The notes under the pieces were generated by a model. It was not told the origin of the DNA. It made no database searches and was given only the letters and a program-made list of their open reading frames with translations. From NCBI GenBank assembly GCA_029216955.1, contig JANAVB010004018.1, positions 62,001 through 126,000 of the forward strand: DNA of 64,000 nt. The letters are read 5' to 3'. Below are positions 9,681 to 19,642 of this stretch, one piece after another; the first letter of the stretch is position 1; each line of letters begins with the position of its first letter. The translations under genes and the position numbers were made by a program. The stretch is from Iris pallida. Its lineage: Eukaryota; Streptophyta; Magnoliopsida; Asparagales; Iridaceae.

Positions 9681-10024
9681 TTGTGCTGCATACGACTGTC
9701 CACGTGTCAAGGCCGCATGATAGTTTCTGGCTCTTGGGGGATCGTGTCAGAGATTTTTTTCGCTTCCCAAGGAGTCCGTCATTATGAAGGAGTCATAATG
9801 ATATCTTTGTGTCAGAACTGTCACCTTGTCAGGGCTGTCAGCCGTCAAGGTAATTAATACAGTATAGGACGAAGGGAAGGGCTGTTTGCAGGCCACGTAT
9901 CTTCTCTTCTGGGCCGCATGAAACTTATTGAACCGCATGGACACTTTGAGCCGCATGGGGCTCTGAGCCGCATGAGCTCTCTGAGCCGCATGGATCTTTC
10001 TTTAATCTTTTCCATGCTTCTACA

Positions 10025-12008
10025 CTTACAACATATCATTCTTAGGTCATACTCATCACCATCTCTCGTTCAATAGCAAAAGGTTATCCTACGGTCGCCA
10101 ATGGTCACCCTATTATTCGGTCAAGTCTATATGGTTAGCTATACTGACAGCTAAACTTAATCATTCAGGTGGCTCCCCTAGAGTGGACGGCTACTAGGGA
10201 TCATGTTAGTCTCTTATTCTCAGGCCAACATGAAACCAACTATTCGAGGCAACTCTACCCCAAACCTATGGGATTCAACTCAGTCTGAACAACTAATCAT
10301 CATTGTCAACTATGCCAACAACTGGTCATACAGCCCACAGTCGCTATGGTCAAGTCTATCTATCCAGGGTCTTCCTCAAGGAAATAATTTGCACATAGGC
10401 TCATTCTAGACTTACCCAACGATTGACTAAGATCGATCCAACAACATTACTGTCAAATCTCGACCCGACATACGATTCTCATCCCTCTAATAATCCATCA
10501 ATTAATATGTCCAATGAGCCAATTTCTATTCCAATTCCTTTGTACCCACACAAACCCCTAAGCCATGGCTAACTATTTAAGGGTCATTGATTCCGATAGT
10601 CTCAGCAAAACTATGGAATCATACAAATCGGCCTGTATGACAAAGTCATACCGCTAAGTCATAAACCCACAATCTATATCCCAACCAACAGTCACGTATA
10701 CCGACATTATCCAACACGTTTGCAATTTCTCAATCCCATTCGTTTCATCAATCATCAAACTATCTTACGGGCAATCTTAAATCTCGTGGAGCAAGGGTCG
10801 AGTAGTTTATTCCATTCAATCCGATAATTTATGTATCAATTAACCATTCTCTATGCAACACAAATATCCAGGATTGCTACTTGTTACTTTTCTAGTACAA
10901 TTTAATTCCTCAACATTCATGCACATATGCAACGACTATCCTTTGGTGGTCAACATGGATTAACATCTATTACACCTTAGTGTCAAGGCACAGATTTTTA
11001 ATATTCCTTTGGTTCACCGACAATATTTCCAAAACTTTCAGCTCTGCAACCAACTTTGTATTAGCCACATATGGTTTGCATCCAACCAATCGAAATCAAC
11101 ATTCAGATGTTTTAAGCCACAACATTCTCTAGCCAAATCTATTTACCCATAGCATACTAACTGTTTTACTAGTCTGCGTCATCACTTGACTAAACAATTT
11201 CTAACCAAGCCACATATTACAATTTCTAGAATTCTTGCTACCCAGCATAACATCACCGTTAAGGGACACTCGATTCATCTAGCAACAATACATGACTCCC
11301 AGCTATGTCTCGGCACTACCCAGTACCTACAAATAGTCTCCTTGCTATCCTATGGAAAGGGTCAACATACATTCCGTTCTGAGGTAGTTGAGGCAATATA
11401 CCACTCAGAAACGAATCCATCCTTAAACAATACCAACCCAATTCTATTCCAAACATTCGTCATCTATAATGATCACAATACTTAGCCAACATCTCGGGGT
11501 CTCAATATCACAAGCCAACATTCTTAGGGTCTCGAAAGCACTAGCCAGCACACATGAGTCAACTCACCAGTTCCGTTGAGCTCATCCATCAAATGTTTCA
11601 TTCCCAATTCTTTCCCAACATCACATGCAATTCTCAACTTGTTACAATATACATAGCTACTTTTCTTTATTTCCATATTCCAAACAGCATTCACACTATA
11701 GCATACTATGACATCGAGTCATTGTTGGGTTATTTGTGTCCAAACCAACAATAATCATTCATTCAGGGGCATCACATTATATTTAGACTTATTGTATGGA
11801 ACATCTAGTGAGTAGCTAAGAGGGTCAACGAACTTTCAGACACAAACAACTTAGGATGATTACCGAACAACAATAGCATAATCGCGGAAGAAATCTTTGA
11901 TTTAATCGCGAAAGCAACGTTGAGTGATCGCGGAAGCAACTTTGGATAATCGTTGATGCAACTTTGATTTAAAACGAATCAAAGAAGAGACCAATGACGT
12001 AAAGCCGT
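10025..12008 (-). other. Non-coding interior of element F
   Basis: About 2 kb between the A LTR and the F primer-binding site. I see no long reading frame and no Gag, protease or RT motif on either strand; the frames present are short and unlike known proteins. Near 11,880-11,975 a 28-30 bp unit with AATCGCGGAAGCAACTTTGA recurs about four times. It may be a long untranslated leader or a non-autonomous interior. Confidence 0.5.
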
Positions 12009-12020
12009 GCTCTGATACCA
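12009..12020 (-). other. Primer-binding site of element F (initiator tRNA-Met type)
   Basis: The minus strand reads TGGTATCAGAGC three bases after the LTR end, the common plant primer-binding site complementary to the 3' end of initiator tRNA-Met. It differs from the type used by A, B, D and E, so F belongs to another lineage. Confidence 0.9.
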
Positions 12021-12023
12021 ATT

Positions 12024-14174
12024 TGTCACATCCTAATTCGTAGAGTCATTCATTCGTATATTTTATCTCTTGGAATCGATCGTCCTTGCTTAGACGTGAT
12101 ACCGTACAAGTCTGGTATTGCACTTGTACAAGGCAAAGATGGTACATAATTGATTATCTTCAAATAGGAATACATCACAGCAGAAGTAGATAAATTAAAG
12201 TTAATAAGGACAATCTTTCTCATTGAATAGAAATACATCACTTCTTTATAGCAGCGGAGATAAAAAGATAACTTGAAGTCACGCAAAGATATATAGAACT
12301 TTATTCTCTTTATTGATAATTGAAGAAGAGTACAAGACTCGTATTGGAATACAATCCTTACAACACTTCCCACTTTACATTGAAAGCCAACTGAACAATG
12401 CTATAAAGCTTATATTTGATACATTGGATACATTGGATTACAACTCGATATACCGACTTGGCTTACAACTCATTGGTACAACTGATTTCACAGTTCCATA
12501 CATTATGCCCTTTATAAACAGAAGACATCATCTTGTACAAGGAGAGCTTCTGTATGCCCAACAAATCTTCGATGTCGCGGGACCGATCAAGCCAATCTTC
12601 GTGTCAAAATATCCCAAGCATGAACACCTGCCCATAAAACGTGGGTCAGTACATCATCTATGTACTAGCGAGCATAATCCAACCCGCTCGCCTAAACCAA
12701 CATATAGTGATCGATTTTAGCAAGCATTTAATAGAATGATCTCTCTACTTGGGTCCTAGCATCAGTTTACAGTTCATAAGCAGAAACATTGAATATGTAA
12801 ACTTGTTATCTCCTTTCTTATGTAAAGGCAACAATGAAACATACTTGGTGTTATCAAGTCCTGACAGTGTACATTAGAGACATCTTTTTAAGCGTCATTG
12901 AGTTTAAATTAGCCAAACATGTTGTAGGTATTCTTTTAGCAAGGCAACACTCTAGCATATTGCGTTTAACATGTTGAGCATGTTATAGAATTCTCATTAA
13001 AGGCAACATCATATCATCGTCTTGTTTAGCATGATTAAGCAGACAATTCAACCAACATATATTGTATATATCATATTTAAGTGATTTCTTACCGATAACT
13101 GACTCCGTATACCTGCATAAGAATACAGGATAATATGATATACTTACTCCGTCTATTCAAAATATTCATTACCATGCATCCTGACTACATGACCACTGGT
13201 GCTGCGCACCATTTAAGGACTTACCTTAACCTTATAGGACTTCAAGGGTATCGACGCACCATTAACCCGGGTTGCATGCCCGAAATAAATGTCTTGATAC
13301 CAATCATGCCACCAAAGTATGTTCCATTTTCTCCTAGGCCGAATCGGTCCCCAGGACCCTAAGAACCGTCCGAGGAAACAATACCTTGTATACAAGTTTG
13401 CATATAATCATGTGAATGCATGTCCGACTCGATCGTGTTCGAAGTCGCATGATAAATTATTAAGATAGGTAAAGGCAACGTTTCTCATAGCATTCCTCTC
13501 AACGAGGAACCAACATCATTTCATTCATTTCAAAAGGACAAGCAGCTTTTCATTCATTTTATTGGGAAATTATTATTCAGTTTATTGCTTGTACGAAAAC
13601 TGGCAGCATCTCATTTCTTTACAACAGTTATACAGAGAGTACATGATTCAAGAGTCTCATTCAGTTCATTGTGTTAATAGCATAGCCAGTTCTTTCCCAT
13701 GTATCCATCACACCGCATCTCAATATTCAAGTATTTTATTTGTTTCAGCAGCATTAAACATAAGGGACAATGTTATTAATTCATTCTCAGGCATCAAATC
13801 ACATTAGCAGTTCAATGTGTTGTACATTTCAATAATTCTTACTATAAGCATCTCTATTATTCAACAACTAAAAACATGGGAATTTTAGGGACAATTCATA
13901 GCATTTCAATATAACATTTTATTAAGCATGTAGGAGTAAGGAGGAGGAAGGACAGTTCCTCTCACCTACATAAAAGGGTCTTCTTATTCCGATTGCACAC
14001 GTTCACACTAAGCGTAGCACCACCAGCGAGCCACGTTACAATACTCATACCATTCATCCAGCTAAGAGACTGCATCAGTCTCAATTGTCTTGATTCCCAA
14101 CATAAGTCACGGTCCAACATTCTGATAGCATCCAACAAGCCAACCAAATGCCTCATGCGGAGCGGGGCATTACA
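12024..14174 (-). repeat. 5' LTR of element F
   Basis: On the minus strand the LTR begins TGTAATGCCCCGCTCCG at 14,174 and ends GGATGTGACA at 12,024, 2,151 bp with TG...CA ends, followed by the primer-binding site. A TATA-like GTTTATAAAGGGC lies at 12,507-12,520, which puts the transcript start about 460 bases before the LTR end. No reading frame in it looks real. Confidence 0.82.
12507..12520 (-). promoter_or_regulatory. TATA box of the F LTR
   Basis: The minus strand reads TGTTTATAAAGGGC. Its place in the LTR fits a U3/R boundary. Confidence 0.5.
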
Positions 14175-15983
14175 CGCATCACTCTGATATTTCATCCAAG
14201 CACATCGTCTCGTCATTATGGCACAGGCACGTCAGAGCCAATCATCCCTTTTCTAGCAGTAGGAGGAGTTCTTCTAGCCCGACAAAGATTGCGGCACAAC
14301 GCCCCGGTCATCGGAAGCAACTGGCACACTCGGCAGCCTGTAGAGCTTCAAGCATAATGAAAGACGGAGCACGGCCGCCCCGATCTTTGGTTGCAATATG
14401 CACCATCGTCCTGTGTCGGGACTCGACTATCCCGATATTTGGATGCAACAGATACTAACACGGAAGCTCAGAGCGACAGGAAGACTAGGGCAGCACATCT
14501 TCACCCTCGGAAAGAGCTCGTCATCAAGGCTTCTACAAAAACTGAGTTTGGCAGTTCGCCAAGGCGGACCTCCGGCCAAGTTCATCTTCATATCGAAATG
14601 AAGAATGAAAGCAAAGCATTCCTTCATACGGCTATTTATAAGCACGAGCAGCCTACACCCGAGTGCCAAATGGCCAACTTTCTAAATTCCATGCAATGAA
14701 TTTGCATTAATAGCAAATGAATTTGTCTCCTCATATTTAGCTAAATCAAAGCCTCGAAGAACTCAACAGACGGGCCAAAGTGGATGCGATACCTGGCTGA
14801 TGCATCATCAACATCATGCACTCCTCAGGAATACGCCCAAATGGGCCAGCGGGCCCAAAGTGGCACTATCCGATGCACCCTCTTCAAACCGATCCCCATC
14901 AAGCATTTAATGCTGAATGACAAAGACAACAACGCATTCCAAGAGCCGTCCAATTAGCAGCCCTTTACAGAAAATGAAGGGTAGCTAATCTCAGCACCAT
15001 CATTACACCTTGGGTCAGCAACAACTGTCACGTGGCCGATCAATCATTCGTATATGCCTCGTGGCCATGTGTCCAAAAAATGGCATGTGCCCTAGTAGTC
15101 ATACGCCCCCTCAGCTCACTTCTGATCTCAAGCAACAGAAGACTAAGCTCTGCACGCGCCTCAAAAGCCATGCGCCTGGACTTGCTCATGACTCCTAAAA
15201 GTCAAGAGACCAAGTTTCCTCCCCTGCGTCTGAACCTAGGCGCTCCCTGATGCAAAGCTCTGCATGCGCCTCAAAATCCATCCGCCCAGACTTGTCTATG
15301 ATGCCTAAAAATCATTGGACTAAGTCGCCTCCATACACCCGATCCTACGTGCACCCTGATAGATCACTCTCCTCTAAAACTAAGATCTTTGAGCCATAGG
15401 CATACGCCACGCATCCTTTGACTCAGTTCTATTCAAAGTATCGGTGCTAACCACCCAAGATCTCAACAACCAAATCTCAACAACTGCCACGTGTCAGCTC
15501 CTCCGCAGCCCAATGAAGCAGTTCGAGCATATTCTACTACAACTCGGGGCACATCGTCCATGCGCCCCCGCCAGCATCAGCTATATGTCGTTCTCATGTC
15601 CAGGCACATCCGACATATGCATGCATGAGCAGCCAACCTGCTATCTATAAATTGAAGGATCACTCATTTATGAGAGACGGACACTCACAGACAGAGAGAG
15701 ATATATATAGACAGACTGTTATATCTACATACAGAGGCCAGAAGAGACACTTAACGTCTACTTATCCTTGTAACGCTCCGACATCCAGAGCAACCCTGAC
15801 TTTTACAGAGTTCAAGATCGTCGTCAGATCGTCAATGGAGTCAACGTATTACCACTCGCTCCATCGATACAGTACCTAGATAAAAACAAAAGTGTACTCC
15901 TAGGACTACGTCTAAGTCCTACATTGTACTTTGTTCTGTTTGTAATTAGAAACATCAATCCCAAAGAGTTTTAATGGCAAACA
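14175..15983 (+). repeat. 5' LTR of element B (left end displaced by F)
   Basis: This aligns with 39,604-41,411 of the 3' LTR, starting at CGCATCACTCTG. The first about 275 bases of the LTR are missing because F inserted here. It is rich in the word ATGCGCC and its variants, has a TATA box at 15,644-15,653 and ends AGTTTTAATGGCAAACA, so the gag ATG is inside the LTR. Confidence 0.85.
15644..15653 (+). promoter_or_regulatory. TATA box of the B 5' LTR
   Basis: TCTATAAATT in the context CTGCTATCTATAAATTGAAG. The 3' LTR has the matching box at 41,073. It lies about 320 bases before the gag ATG. Confidence 0.75.
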
Positions 15984-17488
15984 AGCTGGCTACTCTGCTG
16001 GGGACCTCTTTCTCCTCCAACGAGAAAGTTGTGTCGCAATCTGACGACATCAAACTCAGCTTCTCCCATAAAACACTTGTGGTGTGCCTCAATCAACAGG
16101 CGTATGAGGAGTTCATCTCTGAAGGCAGCGCAAGTCCTTCGAAGCGGCTGCCAAAGTTGAAGAAGACTCGCCAAGTCTTGGTGCGCAAGGCCGATGCGCC
16201 TGGCACCATCACTGAAAAGGATACGCCACCGAAGCTGGTCCTTCCTGCTGACCCTCTCAGCAACAAGGATGCGCCTACTGGTACCACGCATCTGTCTGGG
16301 AAATACAGTGTTGACTACATTCTCCAACCGTATTCTTCCCAGCCGAAGAAGATGCGCCAATGGAGCAGAGGTACAACCAATCCCCAGTGCATGTGCTCTA
16401 CTGCGCAGGAGAGAACGTATGTCTTCAACAGACTCACTCACTATCATAGCGTTGCACAATTGGATTCTGAGTACTATACGCCTTTGCGGGATAGTACAAA
16501 GAAATCTAAGGCAACACAGGCCATACACCACGAATGTACTACGCCAACAGCAAACCAGAAGCATGCGTTCAAAATCATGCGCGCTACTGATGGTAAGCTG
16601 TACAGAGTCGATTCGGGCACATCTGTACCAGAAACGGTCGACTTTCAAAGTCCCTATCCCGCTTTGGCGCATCTAATGCGTTTTGAACCAAGTTTGGCCA
16701 GGCAACTGTGATGTTGAGTCCATGCACCCACCTGGGTGATGCGTATGAAGTGGACTCAACTTGCCATAAATGTTGTTCCTCTACCAATGATCTGGACGTA
16801 TCTCATGTGCGTGAACCAGATCAGGGGGGTACAACATTCACATGACCACCCCGGTGCTTGGCTTTGCCATGCGTCCGATGAGGGTTTTAAAGTGAAACTC
16901 TTCCATCATGATTTGCGTAATGTGATCAGTCACAAATGCAGATCAGGAGAGATGACCAATAAGCACAATGTGCCCCTCGTAGGGCACACCTGTGCTATGG
17001 TCACCATCAACTACTGTTGTTGCAAAACAGCGACTCCACTACAGAGGCAGTCCGTGTTTCAGCGACAACAATCTACGGTACCTATCCGACGTTGCCTCAA
17101 AAAGAAAGTGCCAATTGAAGACGAAGTGGAGCCCAAGATCGCTTTCTATCATGTTGCCTCTAATTTCCACTTATCCATGAGAAAGACAACCACCAACTCC
17201 TCAGCCTCTGCATCCAAGAGTCAGCTAAGGAAGAGAAAAACAGTGGTCTCATCCCTAGGGGTGTACGAACGCACCCGAGCAAGGAGCAAGGCCCTGGCAG
17301 AAGCAACAGCCGGGGGTAGTCAAGCCTCTGATAACCCTCCCCTCGAAGACGAAGAAGCTCTTCGACAAACCGACCCTGACGTAGCTGGGGTTACCAATAC
17401 GAGGCCTCAGAAGAAGAACCCACTCTACAGGAAAGCGTGGTCGAAAGCAAAGCCTCGACCGATCCATCCACTTCCACCCATGTCATGA
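15974..17488 (+). pseudogene. Pre-Gag region of element B
   Basis: The frame opens with MANKLATLLGTSFSSNEKVVSQSD at the LTR end and stays in one frame to 17,488, broken by a TGA at about 16,709 and a further stop before 16,736. It is the equivalent of the first 400 to 500 residues of E: the acidic start, LDSEYYTPLR (E: LDSSYYAPTG), the Cys cluster HTCAMVTINYCCCK (near 16,990-17,030) and the GVYERTRARSK marker near 17,260. Several Asp-Ala-Pro and Asp-Thr-Pro codons here are written GATGCGCC or GATACGCC, the same word that fills the B LTR. No known enzyme domain; function unknown. Confidence 0.8.
15987..16005 (+). other. Primer-binding site of element B, inside gag
   Basis: TGGCTACTCTGCTGGGGAC begins three bases after the LTR end and is translated as LATLLGT. 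It starts with the TGG expected opposite the CCA end of a tRNA. It resembles the tRNA-Arg-type sites reported for Tat/Ogre elements; the exact tRNA is not verified. Confidence 0.8.
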
Positions 17489-19086
17489 CAGCTTACATAG
17501 CAGGGGGTGGTGATAAAGGAGAATCAGACGCTCCAGCGCTAGACATAGTGCAGCACATATACACTTTTGAGGGGAGTCTCAAAACCCTCTCTGCCTCCAT
17601 ACAGATCCGGACCCAGGCGGTGCTCGATATTCGAACCACTCTGGCAAAGGCACCTATCTCCACCAGCCCCGATCCACGAGCCAACGGAGAATCAAGTATA
17701 CCCCCTCAATGAGTATTTTCAGGGGCCGAGCACAATACTGCACCGCGAGCGTAAGCTCCTTCCAATATCCAGCTTCAGGCCGTACCGCCTTCACCTGCTC
17801 CCAGCTCGACAGAAGACTTGGTCGAGATGGACAGAGATCTGCACGAGCGTTTTGAGGCCCAAAGTAGACAGGAGGAGAAGATGGGACTTCCGCAACCTTA
17901 CCCCCTCGAATGGAACAAAGTGGTTTATCCTCCCAAGTATAAACCGCAAATACTGATACCATACGACGGAAAGGATTCTCCTCGCTGGTACCTGACCTAC
18001 TTTCAGTCTCAGACGGGACATCTCCCAAAAGAAGATGCCTTACTCACGAGCCTGTTTGTCGGGGCTTTGAACGGAGTCGCCTACGACTGGTGCTGTAGTC
18101 TCCCTGACAACTCCATATCATCCTTCGATGACTTGACACGCCTCTTCCTTGATCGGTTCTACGATGGAGGGAGAGACATGACCATGTCGTCTCTCATAGA
18201 AGTGCGGCAGACTGAGAATGAGACCGTTCGAGTCTTCATCGAACGTTTTCGATAAGCATGTCTAAAGTTGGCTCCGGGCATACTGGAACATGCACTCATC
18301 GGAATATGCAGCACGAACATGCTTCCTGCAATCAAGCTCTGGATCAACTCCACTCCCCTGTCTGATTGGAGCGCATTGATCATTGAAGCCGAAGCTGCTA
18401 AAAAAATGGTACGTAATGCTCGCCTTCTGGGCGTTAATTTCCCCACCTTCGACAACAAAGGGAAATAGCCTGCGACCAGCAGTAACAGCCACGAAGTAAA
18501 CGGGAAGAAGGCATTGACTATCAATACGTCTAATCGCACGCAAGGCCCCACCCAGAGGCCTCCTACCGTACTACGACCGAAGATGGTCTATTCCTTCCAC
18601 GATGAGGATACCATACAGCTCTACGAGATGCTGAAGCAGGGCGACAAAATCAAGTTACCTGATCCCAAGCGTCCCGACGAAGTAGGCAGAGTTGACGACC
18701 CTAGGTATTGTCACTACCATCGGTTCGATGGACATCCAACTAAAGACTGCTACATCCTCAAAGACTACATACAGCGCATGATCAATGCGAACGTCTTCTC
18801 AGTCGATTACGAGAAGAAGACAGTCTTGGCCAACATGGTGTCACTTCAGTTCGGTACCTTACCGCCTACCACAGCTCAATATGGCATCGTCCCCATCCCA
18901 AAGATGACAATGGAAGTAGTCAACCTTCCACCAACCCGCGACAACATGGGTGGGCTGACACCACTCAAAACATCCAAAGGAGAGATCATGTGGGTTCACC
19001 CAGATCTCGTTCCAGAGCTGACTCAACTGGGGTACCCTCTAACTCCAAATGCAACGGCAAGAAGACCAAGTCTTGTCGAATGGTGA
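17437..19086 (+). pseudogene. Gag core and zinc knuckle of element B
   Basis: The frame has shifted relative to the pre-Gag part. From 17,870 it shows the Gag core: LPQPYPLEWNKVVYPPKYKP, LTSLFVGALNGVAYDW, LFLDRFYDGGRDMTMSSL, VFIERFR. A TAA at 18,253 and a TAG at about 18,466 interrupt it. The zinc knuckle at about 18,705-18,750 reads CHYHRFDGHPTKDC, spacing CX2HX4HX4C, followed by YILKDYIQRMIN. Then NMVSLQFGTLPPTTAQYGIVPIP and MWVHPDLV lead into the pre-protease part, which is in another frame. Confidence 0.85.
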
Positions 19087-19642
19087 CTTTCTTCCTTGAG
19101 GAAGCACTGCCCGTACAAACGCGTTCACAGCAGAATGCCCAGCCAGAGGAGGCTCCGTCCGAAGTGATGCCTCCTATCATCACCACAGCTGTCCATGTAG
19201 AAGGTTCATCCCAACCTCCTGCAGTTGATAAACAAAAGCATAAGGAGGCTCGCTTCGACAGGCCTCTTCAAAAAGATAACGCATCGAGGTTATCCAAGCC
19301 CCATAACTTTGACATACTGGCACAACTGGCCAGTACTCCAGCACGGCTTTCCCTATTCGAGCTCCTCCACCTATCCAAAGATACTCGGAAGGCTCTCTGC
19401 GAAGCCCTGAAGGACACCGAGTCTTTCATCAATCAGGTCAATCAGGTCAAGCAGCCTGACGATGATCTTACAGCATTTCTATACTGCCATAATGTGGGAT
19501 AGATCATCCCCAATATCACATTCACTCAACAGGATATGCTGCTCAAGAACAACAGGCACAATAGACCCAATGTATTACACAGGGTATGTCGGTGCCATCA
19601 AGGTGGATCGAATATAGATCGACCCTGGGTCTTCTCTCAGCA
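18990..19642 (+). pseudogene. Pre-protease and protease N-terminus of element B, cut by the LARD
   Basis: This holds PHNFDILAQLASTPARLSLFELLHLSKDT, then a stop near 19,500, then NITFTQQDMLLKNN and the protease entry YYTGYVGAIKVDRI followed by IDPGSS in a shifted frame. The codons for Asp-Pro-Gly-Ser-Ser are at about 19,621-19,635 and the reading is cut at 19,642, where the inserted element begins. The last five bases, CAGCA at 19,638-19,642, are repeated at the other edge of the insertion. Confidence 0.8.
19638..19642 (+). other. Target-site duplication, left copy (LARD)
   Basis: CAGCA here and at 32,286-32,290 flank the element with TG...CA ends. Joining the flanks at one copy gives DPGSSLSIIP, the protease sequence expected from A and E. 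Confidence 0.93.

Larger units (their letters stand above)
1..10024 (-). mobile_element. Element A: Tat/Ogre-like Ty3/Gypsy retrotransposon, 3' part outside the window
   Basis: Read on the minus strand, the element starts with an LTR (10,024 to 8,632), then the primer-binding site, then a single Gag-Pro-Pol reading frame down to position 134, then the start of a 3' repeat tail that runs off the window. The protein order is pre-Gag, Gag, protease, reverse transcriptase, RNase H, second RNase H, integrase, which is the Ty3/Gypsy order with the Tat-lineage extra RNase H. The frame has several stop codons and no frameshift that I can find. Integrase is cut short and joined to the 3' repeat. The 3' LTR is not visible, so its target duplication cannot be checked. 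Element E is a second copy of the same family. Confidence 0.9.
8632..10024 (-). repeat. 5' LTR of element A
   Basis: On the minus strand the LTR starts with TGTAGAAGCATGG at 10,024 and ends with ATGGCAAACA at 8,632, giving 1,393 bp with TG...CA ends. The right boundary matches the LTR heads of B, D and E. It carries an array of ATGCGGC words, several CACGTG G-boxes (near 9,287, 9,307, 9,377 and 9,701), a TATA box near 9,005 and a pyrimidine-rich leader of CTCT repeats. The last bases include the gag ATG. It aligns over its inner part with the E LTR. Confidence 0.85.
10025..14174 (-). mobile_element. Element F: LTR retrotransposon with non-coding interior, left part missing
   Basis: The LTR at 12,024-14,174 and its adjacent primer-binding site show a minus-strand element. 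Its right end (GGGGCATTACA on plus) abuts the B LTR at CGCATCACTCTG, the sequence that continues GGCGCATCACTCTG in the intact 3' LTR of B, so F inserted in B. On the left it stops at the LTR head of A, so A probably inserted in F. Its second LTR is not visible. The orientation follows from the primer-binding site. Confidence 0.75.

Noticed and set aside
9298..9787. Frames of about 120 codons across the A LTR array, and similar at 56,189-56,776
   Set aside because: They only translate the 24-bp and 27-bp tandem units, which are multiples of three and so stay open by construction.
11186..11754. Possible small genes in the interior of F
   Set aside because: Up to 99 codons, no motif, no start context, in AT-rich DNA where such frames are common.
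12009..12020. tRNA gene fragments at the primer-binding sites
   Set aside because: Only 12-19 bases complementary to a tRNA 3' end are present, with no cloverleaf and no A or B box.
15971..16672. 233-codon minus-strand frame across B pre-Gag
   Set aside because: It is the shadow of the plus-strand Gag frame, which matches A, D and E; nothing supports the minus reading.
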